39,365 nucleotides of DNA from Bacillota bacterium (GCA_023418475.1 JAEZZO010000062.1:1-39365), one strand, 5' to 3'; counted from the first letter of the stretch, positions 23,113-32,049 are shown. The notes: generated by a model from the sequence alone, not told the origin. A program made the numbers and translations.

Positions 23113-24672
23113 ATGAAAATGAGCGATAAAGTGATTTTAAAGGTTGAAAACATATTAAAAGTATATCCTAATGGAATTGTAGCGAATCGAAATGTCAATT
23201 TTGAAGTACATGAGGGAGAAATTCATGCCCTGATCGGAGAAAATGGTGCAGGAAAATCTACATTAATGAAAATCCTTTTTGGCATAGAGACACCGGAGGA
23301 AGGAAAGATCTTTTTAAACGGTGAAGAAGTAAAAATCGAGAATTCTAAAAAAGCAATCAGCTTAGGCATCGGAATGGTGCATCAGCATTTTATGCTGGTG
23401 GAATCCCTGTCGATAGCAGAAAACATTGCGCTTGGCAATGAACCAAAGAAATATGGCTTTCTCATGAATAAAGCACAAATGAACAAGCAGGCAGAGGAAT
23501 GTGCGAAGAAGTACAATTTTAATATCAATGTATTAGATAAAATTGAAGATGTAAGCGTGGGTGTAAAACAAAAGACAGAAATATTAAAGGCCTTGGTAAG
23601 AGGGGCTAAGGTATTAATCCTTGATGAACCGACAGCCGTATTGACACCGCAGGAAACAAAAGAGCTTTTTGTAGAATTGAATACTTTGAAAAAGCAAGGT
23701 CATACGATTGTTTTTATTTCTCATAAATTAAACGAAATCATGGAAATTTGTGACAGAGTAACGATAATGCGGCATGGAACAACAGTAGAAACCAGCTATA
23801 TCAAGGATACCAGTCCACAGGATATATCCAATAAAATGGTCGGAAGAGAAATTGTTCTGCATGTTGACAAAAAGCCTGCAAAGCGTGGAAATGTCTGTCT
23901 GGAAGCAGATAATTTGGTATATGTAAACGGCATGGGTAAGAAGGTTCTCGATGATGTCAGCATCCGCTTAAGAAAAGGTGAAATCTTAAGCGTGGCAGGA
24001 GTTGAAGGAAACGGTCAGGCAGAGCTTGCAGCTATACTTACCGGAATGAAAAAGCCGATGAACGGAACCTTAAAAATATTCGGAAAAGAAATTAAAGAAT
24101 TTAAACCCAATGTACTGCGTAGTAACAGATTAACCTATATACCGGAGGATCGAATGACGAATGGCTGTGCCGCGAAGCTGATGATTCTGGATAATCTTTT
24201 TACGGATAAAATTGAGAAATATTTAAGTAAAAGTAAGATCTTTCTTAATAAGAAAAAAATGAAGGAGCATGCGGAATTTCTTGTAAAGGATTTTAGCATT
24301 TTATGCAGCTCTCCAAAGCAACCGGTTCAGTTTCTCTCTGGCGGAAATATACAGAAGGTGGTTGCAGCTAGGGAGTTGTCAGAGGATGCAGAAATTATAA
24401 TAGCAGAACAACCCACCAGAGGAATTGATGCCGGGGCATCGGAACTGATACGAAGAAAAATTGTGGAATTCCGAGATAAAGGGGCGGCAATTTTACTTGT
24501 TTCAGCGGATTTAAATGAAGTGCTGGAGCTGAGTGACAGTGCAATTGTTATGCATAATGGAAAGATTAATGCATATTTCAGAGAAACAAGCACACTTACA
24601 GAGGAAGAGCTGGGGTATTACATGCTTGGAGTAAAAAAACAGTCAAAGGAAGAGGTGAACGCAATATTATGA
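23113..24672 (+). CDS. nucleoside ABC importer, two-domain ATPase
   Basis: 519 residues, from ATG 23113 or ATG 23119. The first ABC domain has Walker A GENGAGKST (42-50), VSVGVKQKTEIL in the signature region (~147-158) and Walker B VLILDEP (167-173). The second has the degenerate P-loop VEGNGQAEL, as is normal for sugar/nucleoside CUT2-type and YufO/NupO ATPases, and the signature LSGGNIQK with Walker B EIIIAEQPTRGID. It energises uptake of nucleosides bound by the BMP lipoprotein. It overlaps the next gene by 4 bp (ATGA). Confidence 0.93.
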   Translation: MKMSDKVILKVENILKVYPNGIVANRNVNFEVHEGEIHALIGENGAGKSTLMKILFGIETPEEGKIFLNGEEVKIENSKKAISLGIGMVHQHFMLVESLSIAENIALGNEPKKYGFLMNKAQMNKQAEECAKKYNFNINVLDKIEDVSVGVKQKTEILKALVRGAKVLILDEPTAVLTPQETKELFVELNTLKKQGHTIVFISHKLNEIMEICDRVTIMRHGTTVETSYIKDTSPQDISNKMVGREIVLHVDKKPAKRGNVCLEADNLVYVNGMGKKVLDDVSIRLRKGEILSVAGVEGNGQAELAAILTGMKKPMNGTLKIFGKEIKEFKPNVLRSNRLTYIPEDRMTNGCAAKLMILDNLFTDKIEKYLSKSKIFLNKKKMKEHAEFLVKDFSILCSSPKQPVQFLSGGNIQKVVAARELSEDAEIIIAEQPTRGIDAGASELIRRKIVEFRDKGAAILLVSADLNEVLELSDSAIVMHNGKINAYFRETSTLTEEELGYYMLGVKKQSKEEVNAIL

Positions 24673-25763
24673 AAAAAGGCAGGAAAATGAGTATAGGACA
24701 GTTTAATGCATGGTTTGAGGTGTTGAGATTTGCACTTGCAATTCTTATTGCATTTACGATTTCCTTTATCGTAATATCCTTTTCGACATCCTCACCTCTA
24801 TCAGCGATTGGTAACCTGTTTGCCGGTCCCTTAACCTCCATCCGAAGGTTCAGTACGGTGCTGGAGACAATGATACCGCTGACATTCGCAGGACTTGCGG
24901 TAAGCGTTATGTTTAAGGCAAACCAGTTTAACCTGGCAGCCGAGGGTTCTCTATTTTTAGGAGCTTTAACAGCTGCAATTCTGGCGATTTATATGCCGGG
25001 CGCTCCAATCCTTGTCATAATTACAGCAATGCTTGCGGCAGGAATCGTAGGTGCGCTGGTATGTGCAATTCCGGGTATCTTAAAAGTAAAGTGGAATTGC
25101 AGCGAAATGGTAGTTTCCTTAATGCTTAATTATGTTGTCTTAAATTTTGGTACCTATATCTTCAACCAGGTGGCAAGAGATCCTGATTCAGCATATAAAG
25201 CCTCCTATAAATTCAGGGAAGGTGTAAGCTTAAGTAATATTTTACCCAGAACCCGGCTGCATTCAGGTATTATTATTATGCTTGTATTCGTGGTGCTAAC
25301 CTATATCTATGTATTTAAAACAAAATGGGGTTATAAGCTTCGAGTAACAGGAAGTAATCTCTTTTTTGCAAAATGTGCGGGAATCGGCGTTACCGGTGTG
25401 ATTATGAGCTCCCAGTTAATCGGAGGCTTTATCGCCGGTGTGGGCGGCGGTACAGAAATGCTTGGCATGTATTCCAGATTTCAATGGTCTTCCCTTCCGG
25501 GTTATGGCTTTGATGGTGTAATCCTTAATATTCTTGCAAAGGAAAACCCGGCGTATATACCGGTAGCAGCTTTTTTTGTAGCATATTTAAGAATTGGTGC
25601 GGACTACATGTATAAGCAGTCCGATGTTGCCGCAGAGATCGTTGCTATTATTGAAGGCTTGGTAATTGTTTTAGTAGCAGCCTCAGCATTCTTATCAAAA
25701 TTCAGACATAGGATGACTACCAAAGTGTCTAAGAATCTGCTGGCAGCAGGAGGTGAAAAATAA
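24669..25763 (+). CDS. nucleoside ABC importer permease 1 (YufP/NupP type)
   Basis: 364 residues with ~8-10 membrane helices. FNLAAEGSLFLGALTAAI is the hallmark of BPD_transp_2 permeases, and VGGGTEMLGMYSRFQW with GYGFDGVILNILAKENP the YufP-type end. It starts at ATG 24669 inside the ATPase stop and is followed by the next permease with a 1-bp overlap, so subunits should be made together. The length is normal for the larger permease. Confidence 0.93.
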   Translation: MKKGRKMSIGQFNAWFEVLRFALAILIAFTISFIVISFSTSSPLSAIGNLFAGPLTSIRRFSTVLETMIPLTFAGLAVSVMFKANQFNLAAEGSLFLGALTAAILAIYMPGAPILVIITAMLAAGIVGALVCAIPGILKVKWNCSEMVVSLMLNYVVLNFGTYIFNQVARDPDSAYKASYKFREGVSLSNILPRTRLHSGIIIMLVFVVLTYIYVFKTKWGYKLRVTGSNLFFAKCAGIGVTGVIMSSQLIGGFIAGVGGGTEMLGMYSRFQWSSLPGYGFDGVILNILAKENPAYIPVAAFFVAYLRIGADYMYKQSDVAAEIVAIIEGLVIVLVAASAFLSKFRHRMTTKVSKNLLAAGGEK

Positions 25764-26713
25764 TGTCAGACGTAATTGCTTCTATTTTCAGTACGACGTT
25801 TCTATTTTCTGTAATTCGTGTGGCAACGCCTCTGATCTTAGCTTCCATGGGTGCAGTAATTACCTCTAATGCTGGTATCACTAATATTGGTATCGAGGGT
25901 GTTATGCTGGTCTCTTCCTTAACCGGTGTCTTTGCCAGTGCCTTCGGTTATGGTCCGTGGTTTGGGTTTGTTGTATCAATACTGACCGGAGTAATCTGCT
26001 CCCTTGCCATTGGCTATGTGTCCATGAGTCTCAAGACAGACAGTGTATTGACCTGCATTGCATTTAATACGATGGCAATCGGAGGAACGGTTTATTTCAT
26101 GTATGCGGTGGTAAAGGACAAAGGAACCACTATAGCAATCAATTCAGGTAAGCTGCCGTCAATTGAGATACCGCTGATTAAGGATATTCCTATTTTAGGA
26201 GAAATTCTTTCAAACCATAATGTAGTGTCGTATATAGCATTTATAATGATTTTTGCGGTATACATATTACTGTATAAAACACCGCTTGGCCTTAGAATCC
26301 GCTCTGCCGGAAAGGCACCGAATGCATTATCCTCCGTCGGTGTCAGTCTGATAAAAATTAGATATATTGCACTTGGAATTTCCGGAATTCTTGGAGGTAT
26401 GGCAGGAGCCTTTATGTCCATGGGTTATGTTTCCTGGTTCTCCAAGAATATGACAGCAGGCCGCGGCTTCATCGCTTTGGCTGCAGATGCAATGGGAAAT
26501 TCAACACCCCTTGGAGCAACATTGTCTTCCTTGCTGTTTGCGGTGGCAGAGGCACTATCTTATTCCTTGCAGATAACAACGATTTCGCCTGAGCTGGTAC
26601 AAATGTTGCCATATCTGGCAACCATTCTGGGACTTGTAGCATATTCTGCAAGAAGAAGCTCTCAGGATAAAAAGAAGCGGATCAACATGATTAATAAAAG
26701 CAAGGAAAAATAA
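25763..26713 (+). CDS. nucleoside ABC importer permease 2 (YufQ/NupQ type)
   Basis: 316 residues, ~8 membrane helices. The N-terminal ITNIGIEGVMLVSSLTGVFASA and C-terminal GYVSWFSKNMTAGRGFIALAADAMGNSTPLGA are typical of the smaller BPD_transp_2 nucleoside permeases. The start overlaps the previous stop by one base, with GGAGGTG as ribosome binding site. Together with the previous product it forms the channel of the importer. Confidence 0.93.
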   Translation: MSDVIASIFSTTFLFSVIRVATPLILASMGAVITSNAGITNIGIEGVMLVSSLTGVFASAFGYGPWFGFVVSILTGVICSLAIGYVSMSLKTDSVLTCIAFNTMAIGGTVYFMYAVVKDKGTTIAINSGKLPSIEIPLIKDIPILGEILSNHNVVSYIAFIMIFAVYILLYKTPLGLRIRSAGKAPNALSSVGVSLIKIRYIALGISGILGGMAGAFMSMGYVSWFSKNMTAGRGFIALAADAMGNSTPLGATLSSLLFAVAEALSYSLQITTISPELVQMLPYLATILGLVAYSARRSSQDKKKRINMINKSKEK

Positions 26714-26769
26714 CATTATAGATTAGAATTAAAGTAACACAGATAATAACAATTCACTTTTCAGAGATT

Positions 26770-26818
26770 AAGCCTGCGGCCGTGAGCTTGCAGGCTTTGA
26801 AGAAAGGCAGGGTTTTTT
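26770..26818 (+). promoter_or_regulatory. hairpin / possible attenuator before the nucleoside hydrolase
   Basis: AAGCCTGC (26770-26777) pairs perfectly with GCAGGCTT (26790-26797). The same 5' arm could instead pair with GGCAGG (26806-26811), which is followed by six T directly before the start codon. Two exclusive structures are possible; whether they act as an attenuator is inference. Confidence 0.35.
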
Positions 26819-26820
26819 AT

Positions 26821-27777
26821 ATGAAGAAAATACCAATAATAATCGATTGCGACCCGGGACATGATGATGCGATGGCCATCCTTTGGGCATTAGCCTCGCC
26901 TGAGTTAGAAGTTAAGGCAGTAACGACCGTAGCGGGAAACCAGACAATTGAGAAGGTAACAAAAAATGCCATTCGGGTGCTTACTAAGGCCCATCGTCTG
27001 GATATTCCGGTGGCGGTTGGCGCAACGGAACCCCTGGTCAGAAAATTAGTGGTTGGCGGAACCGTAGTACATGGGGAATCTGGATTGGAAGGGCCGGTGT
27101 TGCCCGAATGCGGATTTGCTCCGTCGAAACTTAGTGCCCTGGAGCTTCTGATCAAAACAATTGAAGAATCGGAGGAAAAGATCACGCTGGTTCCGATTGG
27201 GCCGTTGACGAATATTGCAACATTATTTATTGTAAGACCTGATTTGAAGGAAAAAATTGAAAGGCTTTCTATTATGGGCGGAGGAGCCTATATGGGAAAC
27301 TGGACACCTGCGGCAGAGTATAATATCTGGGCAGATCCTGAAGCTGCTAAACTGGTTTTTAACGCAGGACTTCCGATTATTATGTCCGGTCTTGATGTGA
27401 CACATAAAGCGTATATTACCAGGGAAGAAAATGAAATCCTTAGAGCGCAGGGAAATGAGATTTCCATCTTTGCAGCGGAGCTTATTGATTATTTCAGCCG
27501 CTACCATTATGAGGTGGAAGGCTTTGCAGGCTGTACCATGCATGATCCGACTGCGATTGCGGCTCTTCTCTATCCGGAGCTTTTCACAGGTATTACCTGT
27601 AATGTCGACGTTGAAACGAAGGGAGAATTAACGACCGGTATGACGGTGGTGGACACGATTGGCTATAAAGAGAAGATTTTCGGAGAAAAGGCAGATAAGA
27701 ACACGACAGTTTTATTTAATGTAAATAGAGAAAAATACGTGGAAGCGTTCTTTGCCGCAATGAAGCAACTAAATTAA
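26821..27777 (+). CDS. inosine-uridine-type nucleoside hydrolase 1
   Basis: 318 residues from ATG 26821; the longer reading from 26782 adds a hairpin-derived N-terminus and is less likely. The IUNH signature DCDPGHDDA (9-17) supplies the Ca2+-binding aspartates. VGPLTN-type PIGPLTNIA, MGGGAYMGNWTPAAEYNIWADPEAA and the C-terminal histidine CTMHDPTAIAA are intact. It hydrolyses ribonucleosides to free base and ribose in the cytosol. In this locus it follows the nucleoside importer, and ribokinase uses the ribose. Confidence 0.93.
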   Translation: MKKIPIIIDCDPGHDDAMAILWALASPELEVKAVTTVAGNQTIEKVTKNAIRVLTKAHRLDIPVAVGATEPLVRKLVVGGTVVHGESGLEGPVLPECGFAPSKLSALELLIKTIEESEEKITLVPIGPLTNIATLFIVRPDLKEKIERLSIMGGGAYMGNWTPAAEYNIWADPEAAKLVFNAGLPIIMSGLDVTHKAYITREENEILRAQGNEISIFAAELIDYFSRYHYEVEGFAGCTMHDPTAIAALLYPELFTGITCNVDVETKGELTTGMTVVDTIGYKEKIFGEKADKNTTVLFNVNREKYVEAFFAAMKQLN

Positions 27778-27838
27778 ATTGTGCAAAGGAAGAAGAAAAG
27801 CAGGTTAAGGTTATACTGCTGACAACTTGGAGGTACTT

Positions 27839-28471
27839 GTGAAAATAGATAACTTTTTAAGAAGAATACTCGTAGCCATCATCGGCCTTATGATCTGCGG
27901 TGTAGGAGTTGGTATTTTTCTATACAGTCAGTTAGGAGTAGATCCGGCGAGTGTTCTGGAATTAGGGCTCGGTAATGTGTTTCACCTAAGCTATGGAACA
28001 GCGTCGGCACTCACGAATATTGTTATTTTAACAATTGTGTTTATCATTGATAAATCCTATATTAATGTTTCCTCTCTGCTTGCTATTTTTGGAATAGGTT
28101 ATACGGCGGACTTTATGAAATTTGTTTTGGGTTCTTTCATAAAAGGAGAGCTTAATCTTTTTACAAGGTTGATTATGATATTAATAGGGTGTGTCATCAT
28201 GGCAGCAGGAATTGCTACCTATATCCGAGCTGGCCTTGGAGTAGGTGCAATTGATCTGGTTTCAGAAATTATCAGTAACAAATTAAAGCGTCCCTACCGG
28301 ATGATCAGAGTAATCGGTGATATTAGCTTTGTCGTGGTAGGTTACCTGCTTGGAGGTACAGTGGGAATTGGTACAGTGGTTGCTGCCTTTATGACAGGGC
28401 CGGTAGTACAATTTCTAAGACCGCATGTATATAAGGTTACGGACAAAATTTTAAAACTGGAAGAGAAATAG
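27839..28471 (+). CDS. YczE/YitT-type integral membrane protein
   Basis: I choose GTG 27839, as GGAGGT (27828-27833) lies 5 nt before it. 210 residues with five to six membrane helices (~10-32, 42-65, 70-85, 105-125, 150-185). GVGVGIFLYSQLGVDPASVLELGL and AGIATYIRAGLGVGAIDLVSEI are the repeated half-motifs of the YczE/YyaS family, whose transport role is not settled. Placement between two nucleoside hydrolases suggests handling of a nucleobase, ribose or nucleoside. Inference. Confidence 0.82.
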   Translation: MKIDNFLRRILVAIIGLMICGVGVGIFLYSQLGVDPASVLELGLGNVFHLSYGTASALTNIVILTIVFIIDKSYINVSSLLAIFGIGYTADFMKFVLGSFIKGELNLFTRLIMILIGCVIMAAGIATYIRAGLGVGAIDLVSEIISNKLKRPYRMIRVIGDISFVVVGYLLGGTVGIGTVVAAFMTGPVVQFLRPHVYKVTDKILKLEEK

Positions 28472-28489
28472 TGAAAGAAGGGGAAAGTA

Positions 28490-29488
28490 ATGGTAGATGT
28501 CATTTTGGATATTGATTCAGTAGGTGACGATATATTGGCAGTTCTTTACGGGGCATTAAATCCTGCGGTCAGACTCCTGGGGATAACCACCGTCAACGGT
28601 GCCTGCGGAAGCATTGAACAAGCGGTTAACGTTGCACTGAATACAGTAGAGCTCACCGGCAGAAAGATACCGGTTTATAAAGGTGCAGATCATATGCTGG
28701 CACCCCGTAAATCAGAAGAGGAAGGCGATCCTGTTAATTTTGAGGAGGAACTTCGCTGGAAGTTTGGAGACAGACTGAATAAATTCAATGAAATAGCAAA
28801 GAAGCCATCCACGGAAGCAGAAGTAATAAGCGCGGAGGATTTTCTGATCAGGTCATTTCGGGAACGTCCCGGTGAAATTACCCTGGTTACTACAGGGCCC
28901 GTTACCAATATTGCAAAGGCATTGCAGAAGGACCCATCGATTGCATCCAAGATAAAAAGAGCCTATATACTGGGAGGGGCTTTTCACATACCGGGTAATA
29001 TTACTCCTGTTACGGAATATAATATCTGGGCAGACCCTGAGGCGGCAAAAATAGTACTAAACTCCGATATGAAGATTACTTTGGTTCCGCTTGATGTCTG
29101 TGAAAACAACCGCTTCGCGGACGGAATGTTAACCAGAGATCATCTCGAAGAAATGAAATATGAGGGGAAAAGTGCTGTTATAGATTACATCGCAGACAAA
29201 TTTCCAATCTATATTGATATTTGGCGTGAATTTTTTCAACTGGGCGGATTTCCAATGGATGATGTTATTACACTTGCATTGGCAGCCAATCCGGAATTGT
29301 GTGAATATACAAATGAGGTCTTTGTGGACGTGGAGCTGGAGGGAAGGATAAGCCGCGGACAGACAATTGCTTATTTTGGAAAGCAGATTATTAAGAATAG
29401 TATGATTGAACATAGGAATACAAGAATAGCAAAAAGTATTGATGGTAAACAGTTTATGAATTTATTTGTAAAAACTATGATTGGATAG
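28490..29488 (+). CDS. divergent nucleoside hydrolase 2
   Basis: 332 residues from ATG 28490 (AGAAGGGG upstream). It has the IUNH fold, with the metal site kept as DIDSVGDD (7-14): the acidic residues of DxDxxxDD are there but the usual Pro-Gly is Ser-Val. TTGPVTNIAKAL, LGGAFHIPGNITPVTEYNIWADPEAA and GGFPMDDVITLAL are present; in the last, the position of the family histidine (HDP/HDA) reads MDD. The substrate may therefore differ from hydrolase 1. It is the last gene before a terminator. Confidence 0.88.
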   Translation: MVDVILDIDSVGDDILAVLYGALNPAVRLLGITTVNGACGSIEQAVNVALNTVELTGRKIPVYKGADHMLAPRKSEEEGDPVNFEEELRWKFGDRLNKFNEIAKKPSTEAEVISAEDFLIRSFRERPGEITLVTTGPVTNIAKALQKDPSIASKIKRAYILGGAFHIPGNITPVTEYNIWADPEAAKIVLNSDMKITLVPLDVCENNRFADGMLTRDHLEEMKYEGKSAVIDYIADKFPIYIDIWREFFQLGGFPMDDVITLALAANPELCEYTNEVFVDVELEGRISRGQTIAYFGKQIIKNSMIEHRNTRIAKSIDGKQFMNLFVKTMIG

Positions 29489-29565
29489 GACAAGGACAGG
29501 TTTCATCTGTTTGGGGTGTCCCAGAGGCATTAACCGGATGGAAGTACCATTTGCCGAAATCATAC

Positions 29566-29625
29566 AAAAAGCACCTCTTTGCAGAAATTAGGAAGAAAAG
29601 CTAAGCTGCACAGAAGTGCTTTTTG
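29566..29625 (+). terminator. terminator of the nucleoside operon
   Basis: AAAAAGCAC (29566-29574) pairs with GTGCTTTTT (29616-29624), with an inner GCAG/CTGC pair, ending in T. The symmetrical A/T flanks could also serve the other strand. Confidence 0.75.
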
Positions 29626-29834
29626 AGTATTGATTTATGAGATGGTTAGCCTGGGTGTGAATAAGTAGCTCTTTCATATACTTATGACGGCAGGATAACC
29701 GGAGTAAAGAAAATTGCTGATAGACAGTAATTATAAAATAAGGTAAAATCATAAATGTAAAAAAACACTAATAATAGTTGGTTATGAGGTATCTTACAGT
29801 CGTATTTATTTCAATATAAGAATTTGATTTTGTA

Positions 29835-29873
29835 AGATTTTTAATCGTGTGAGTTAGTGAAACACACTTTTGT
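29835..29873. repeat. dispersed intergenic repeat, copy C (partial)
   Basis: AGATTTTTAATCGTGTGAG ... GAAACACACTTTTG parallels the 3' half of copy B (29959-29995), with the same order of core, GAG and CACACTTTTG. Confidence 0.45.
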
Positions 29874-29905
29874 TATTTCATAGGAAAGTTCATCCTATGA
29901 AATAA
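29873..29905. repeat. perfect 13-bp inverted repeat
   Basis: TTATTTCATAGGA (29873-29885) and TCCTATGAAATAA (29893-29905) around AAGTTCA. It lies between repeat copies C and B and may be part of the same element. Confidence 0.75.
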
Positions 29906-29917
29906 ACCCTCCGGGAG

Positions 29918-29995
29918 GATGCGCAACTAGGCGCGTGGAACAAAAGTTGTGCATTATAGATTTATAATCGCGGGAGTGTGTGAAGCACACTTTTG
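29918..29995. repeat. dispersed intergenic repeat, copy B
   Basis: This ~78-bp stretch resembles 484-560, including the identical 16-mer at 29956-29971. Internally TGCGCAACT and AGTTGTGCA are an inverted repeat, and GTGTGTGAAGCACAC forms a small stem. It is non-coding, upstream of the fusion regulator. Confidence 0.55.
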
Positions 29996-30035
29996 ATCAG
30001 TCAGGAAATGCTTCTCACACACAGAAGTTTCACGG

Positions 30036-30048
30036 AGAAATGATTTCT
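30036..30048. promoter_or_regulatory. palindrome upstream of the fusion regulator
   Basis: AGAAA-TGA-TTTCT, a perfect 5-bp dyad 58 bp before the start of the LacI-kinase gene. It is a possible autoregulatory site. Inference from symmetry and position. Confidence 0.35.
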
Positions 30049-30105
30049 TTTAATACATATTTTATCAGGCTTTCATCAGATAACAGATAAAAGGGGAAAA
30101 CAATC

Positions 30106-32049
30106 ATGAATATTAAGGAAATAGCTCAGATATGCGGAGTCTCTCCGTCAACCGTATCCAAGATACTGCATAAAAAGGATGACGATATTAGCATTGAAAC
30201 CCGAAAAAAAGTTCTGGAGATTATTAAAGAATATCAATATGTACCATATTCAAAAGTAATAAAGAGTGCAGCACCGAAAACGAATAATATTGGTGTTATC
30301 CTATCCGCCCAGACTTATGGAGCCGAGGAAATTCTATTTCGTATAGAGAAGAAAGCAGCAGAAAACGGATATAGCATAATGGTATGTAATACGCAGGGCA
30401 ATGCCGATAAAGCGTTAAAATATATGCAAATTCTAGAGAATAAGGGTGTGGATGGAATTATCCTGGTCTGTCAGGAGGAGGAGCTTGGTAATATTGCAGG
30501 GGTACCGGCGGTATGCATTTTTGATAAAATGGTGCCAGAGGGGAAGAGAAGAAGTGCCGACATTTACTATGAATTAAGTGACATGGGGTACCTGGCTGCA
30601 AGCTACCTGTTAGGCAAAGGGCATAATAAAATAGGTGCACTGTTAACGGAGGGCGACAGGGAGATAGAAGAGGGTTATTACCGTGCCTTTCAGGAGAATT
30701 TCATATCACCTCGAAAAGAGTGGATCTTTCAGGGGACAGAAGCGGATATTGTAAGCATGGGAATTGCGAAATGCTTAAACAATGAGATTACTGCTATTGT
30801 GTGTACGAATGTTGAAGTGGGCAATGCCGTATATGAGAGAATACGGGACCGGGGAGATTTAATTCCGAACAAAGTATCTGTAATTAGTGTCAGAGAGAAT
30901 AAGCTCGCAGATAAGCTAAATCCGAAAATGACGACTGTCAGTATCCCGACGGCAAAGATCGGCAGCTCCGCGACAGAGGCGCTGCTGCAAATTATAGAAG
31001 GAAAAAAACCTGCCCATGAGTGCAGAAAGAAGATAGATGCTGAAATTAAGAAAAGAGATAGTGTTATAGCACCGATGATGCACAGACAGGGAGGAAAGCT
31101 TGTTGTAGTGGGCAGTATGAATATGGACTGTATGATCAATGTGCCGAGTATTCCCACGAACGGCGAGACAATCAAATCAAGAAATATAGTATTGCTTCCG
31201 GGAGGAAAGGGCGCTAACCAGGCGGTGGGTGCCGGTAAGATGGAAGGACTCGTCTATATGATCGGACGTCTTGGAAATGACAGTGATGGTAAGGAAATCT
31301 ATAACAGCCTGGTAAATTGCGGTGTGAAAACTGACGGAGTGGTATTTGATGATTCAATACCCACCGGGAAAGCCTATGTCAATGTTGCTCAGGACGGAGA
31401 GAGTACAATCGTTATATATCCCGGTGCCAATGAGAAGCTGGACAGCGGGCAGGTGCAGCAGTTTGAACATTTACTTGATGATGCGAGCTACTGCCTGCTG
31501 ACATTGGAGATTCCGGAGGAGACAGTAAAGTATACAATAAGTAGGTGTAAGAAGAAAAACGTCGAGGTTATTTTAAAGCCCGCCGCAGTGGAAAAAATCA
31601 GTGAAAATCTGTTTAAAGGCATTGATTACTTTATTCCGAACGAAAAAGAGGTAAAGCAACTGCTTCCCAGTAATACAAGTATTGAAGAAAAAGCGGAACT
31701 TCTTATGAAGAAGGGAGTAAAAAATGTAATAATTACCCTGGGGCATAGAGGCTGCTATCTAAAAAATGATAAATATGCCTGCTATTTTCCGGCAGCTAAT
31801 TTTCATCCGATCGACACTACGGGAGCGGCTGATGCATTTATCAGTTCACTGGCAGTATGCTTAAGTGAAGGGAACGATATTATCTATGCAATTGGTTTTG
31901 CTACCTATGCGGCGGGAATCAGCATAACAAGACAGGGTGTTCAGCCGGCAATGGTTGACAGGATAGGGCTTGATATGTATAAGGAAGAGATCAGCTCGCA
32001 ACATGAGAAATATAATACGACATTTAAAATAAATACACAGCATGAATGA
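30106..32049 (+). CDS. LacI-type regulator fused to a PfkB/ribokinase domain
   Basis: 647 residues from ATG 30106 (AGGGGAA upstream), one uninterrupted frame. Residues 1-47 are a LacI HTH (IKEIAQICGVSPSTVSKILHKK). Residues ~59-322 form the type I periplasmic-binding-like sensor domain (NNIGVILSAQTYG ... VSVISVRENKLA ... MTTVSIPTAKIGSSATEALLQIIEGK). Residues ~331-620 are a whole ribokinase domain: VVVGSMNMDCM, GGKGANQA (367-374), PGAN (439-442), PNEKE (511-515), and DTTGAADAF (570-578) with base D576. Two positions differ from active ribokinases: LKPAA (490-494) for LNPAP and GAAD for GAGD. It could be a kinase that reports flux to the promoter or a kinase-derived second ligand sensor. It probably controls the nucleoside locus just upstream. 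Confidence 0.93.
   Translation: MNIKEIAQICGVSPSTVSKILHKKDDDISIETRKKVLEIIKEYQYVPYSKVIKSAAPKTNNIGVILSAQTYGAEEILFRIEKKAAENGYSIMVCNTQGNADKALKYMQILENKGVDGIILVCQEEELGNIAGVPAVCIFDKMVPEGKRRSADIYYELSDMGYLAASYLLGKGHNKIGALLTEGDREIEEGYYRAFQENFISPRKEWIFQGTEADIVSMGIAKCLNNEITAIVCTNVEVGNAVYERIRDRGDLIPNKVSVISVRENKLADKLNPKMTTVSIPTAKIGSSATEALLQIIEGKKPAHECRKKIDAEIKKRDSVIAPMMHRQGGKLVVVGSMNMDCMINVPSIPTNGETIKSRNIVLLPGGKGANQAVGAGKMEGLVYMIGRLGNDSDGKEIYNSLVNCGVKTDGVVFDDSIPTGKAYVNVAQDGESTIVIYPGANEKLDSGQVQQFEHLLDDASYCLLTLEIPEETVKYTISRCKKKNVEVILKPAAVEKISENLFKGIDYFIPNEKEVKQLLPSNTSIEEKAELLMKKGVKNVIITLGHRGCYLKNDKYACYFPAANFHPIDTTGAADAFISSLAVCLSEGNDIIYAIGFATYAAGISITRQGVQPAMVDRIGLDMYKEEISSQHEKYNTTFKINTQHE

Noticed and set aside
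20807..32049. Reading the nucleoside locus as a ribose (RbsABC) operon
   Set aside because: The lipoprotein is BMP-type and the two permeases are the YufP/YufQ nucleoside type, with two nucleoside hydrolases; nucleosides are the better substrate assignment.
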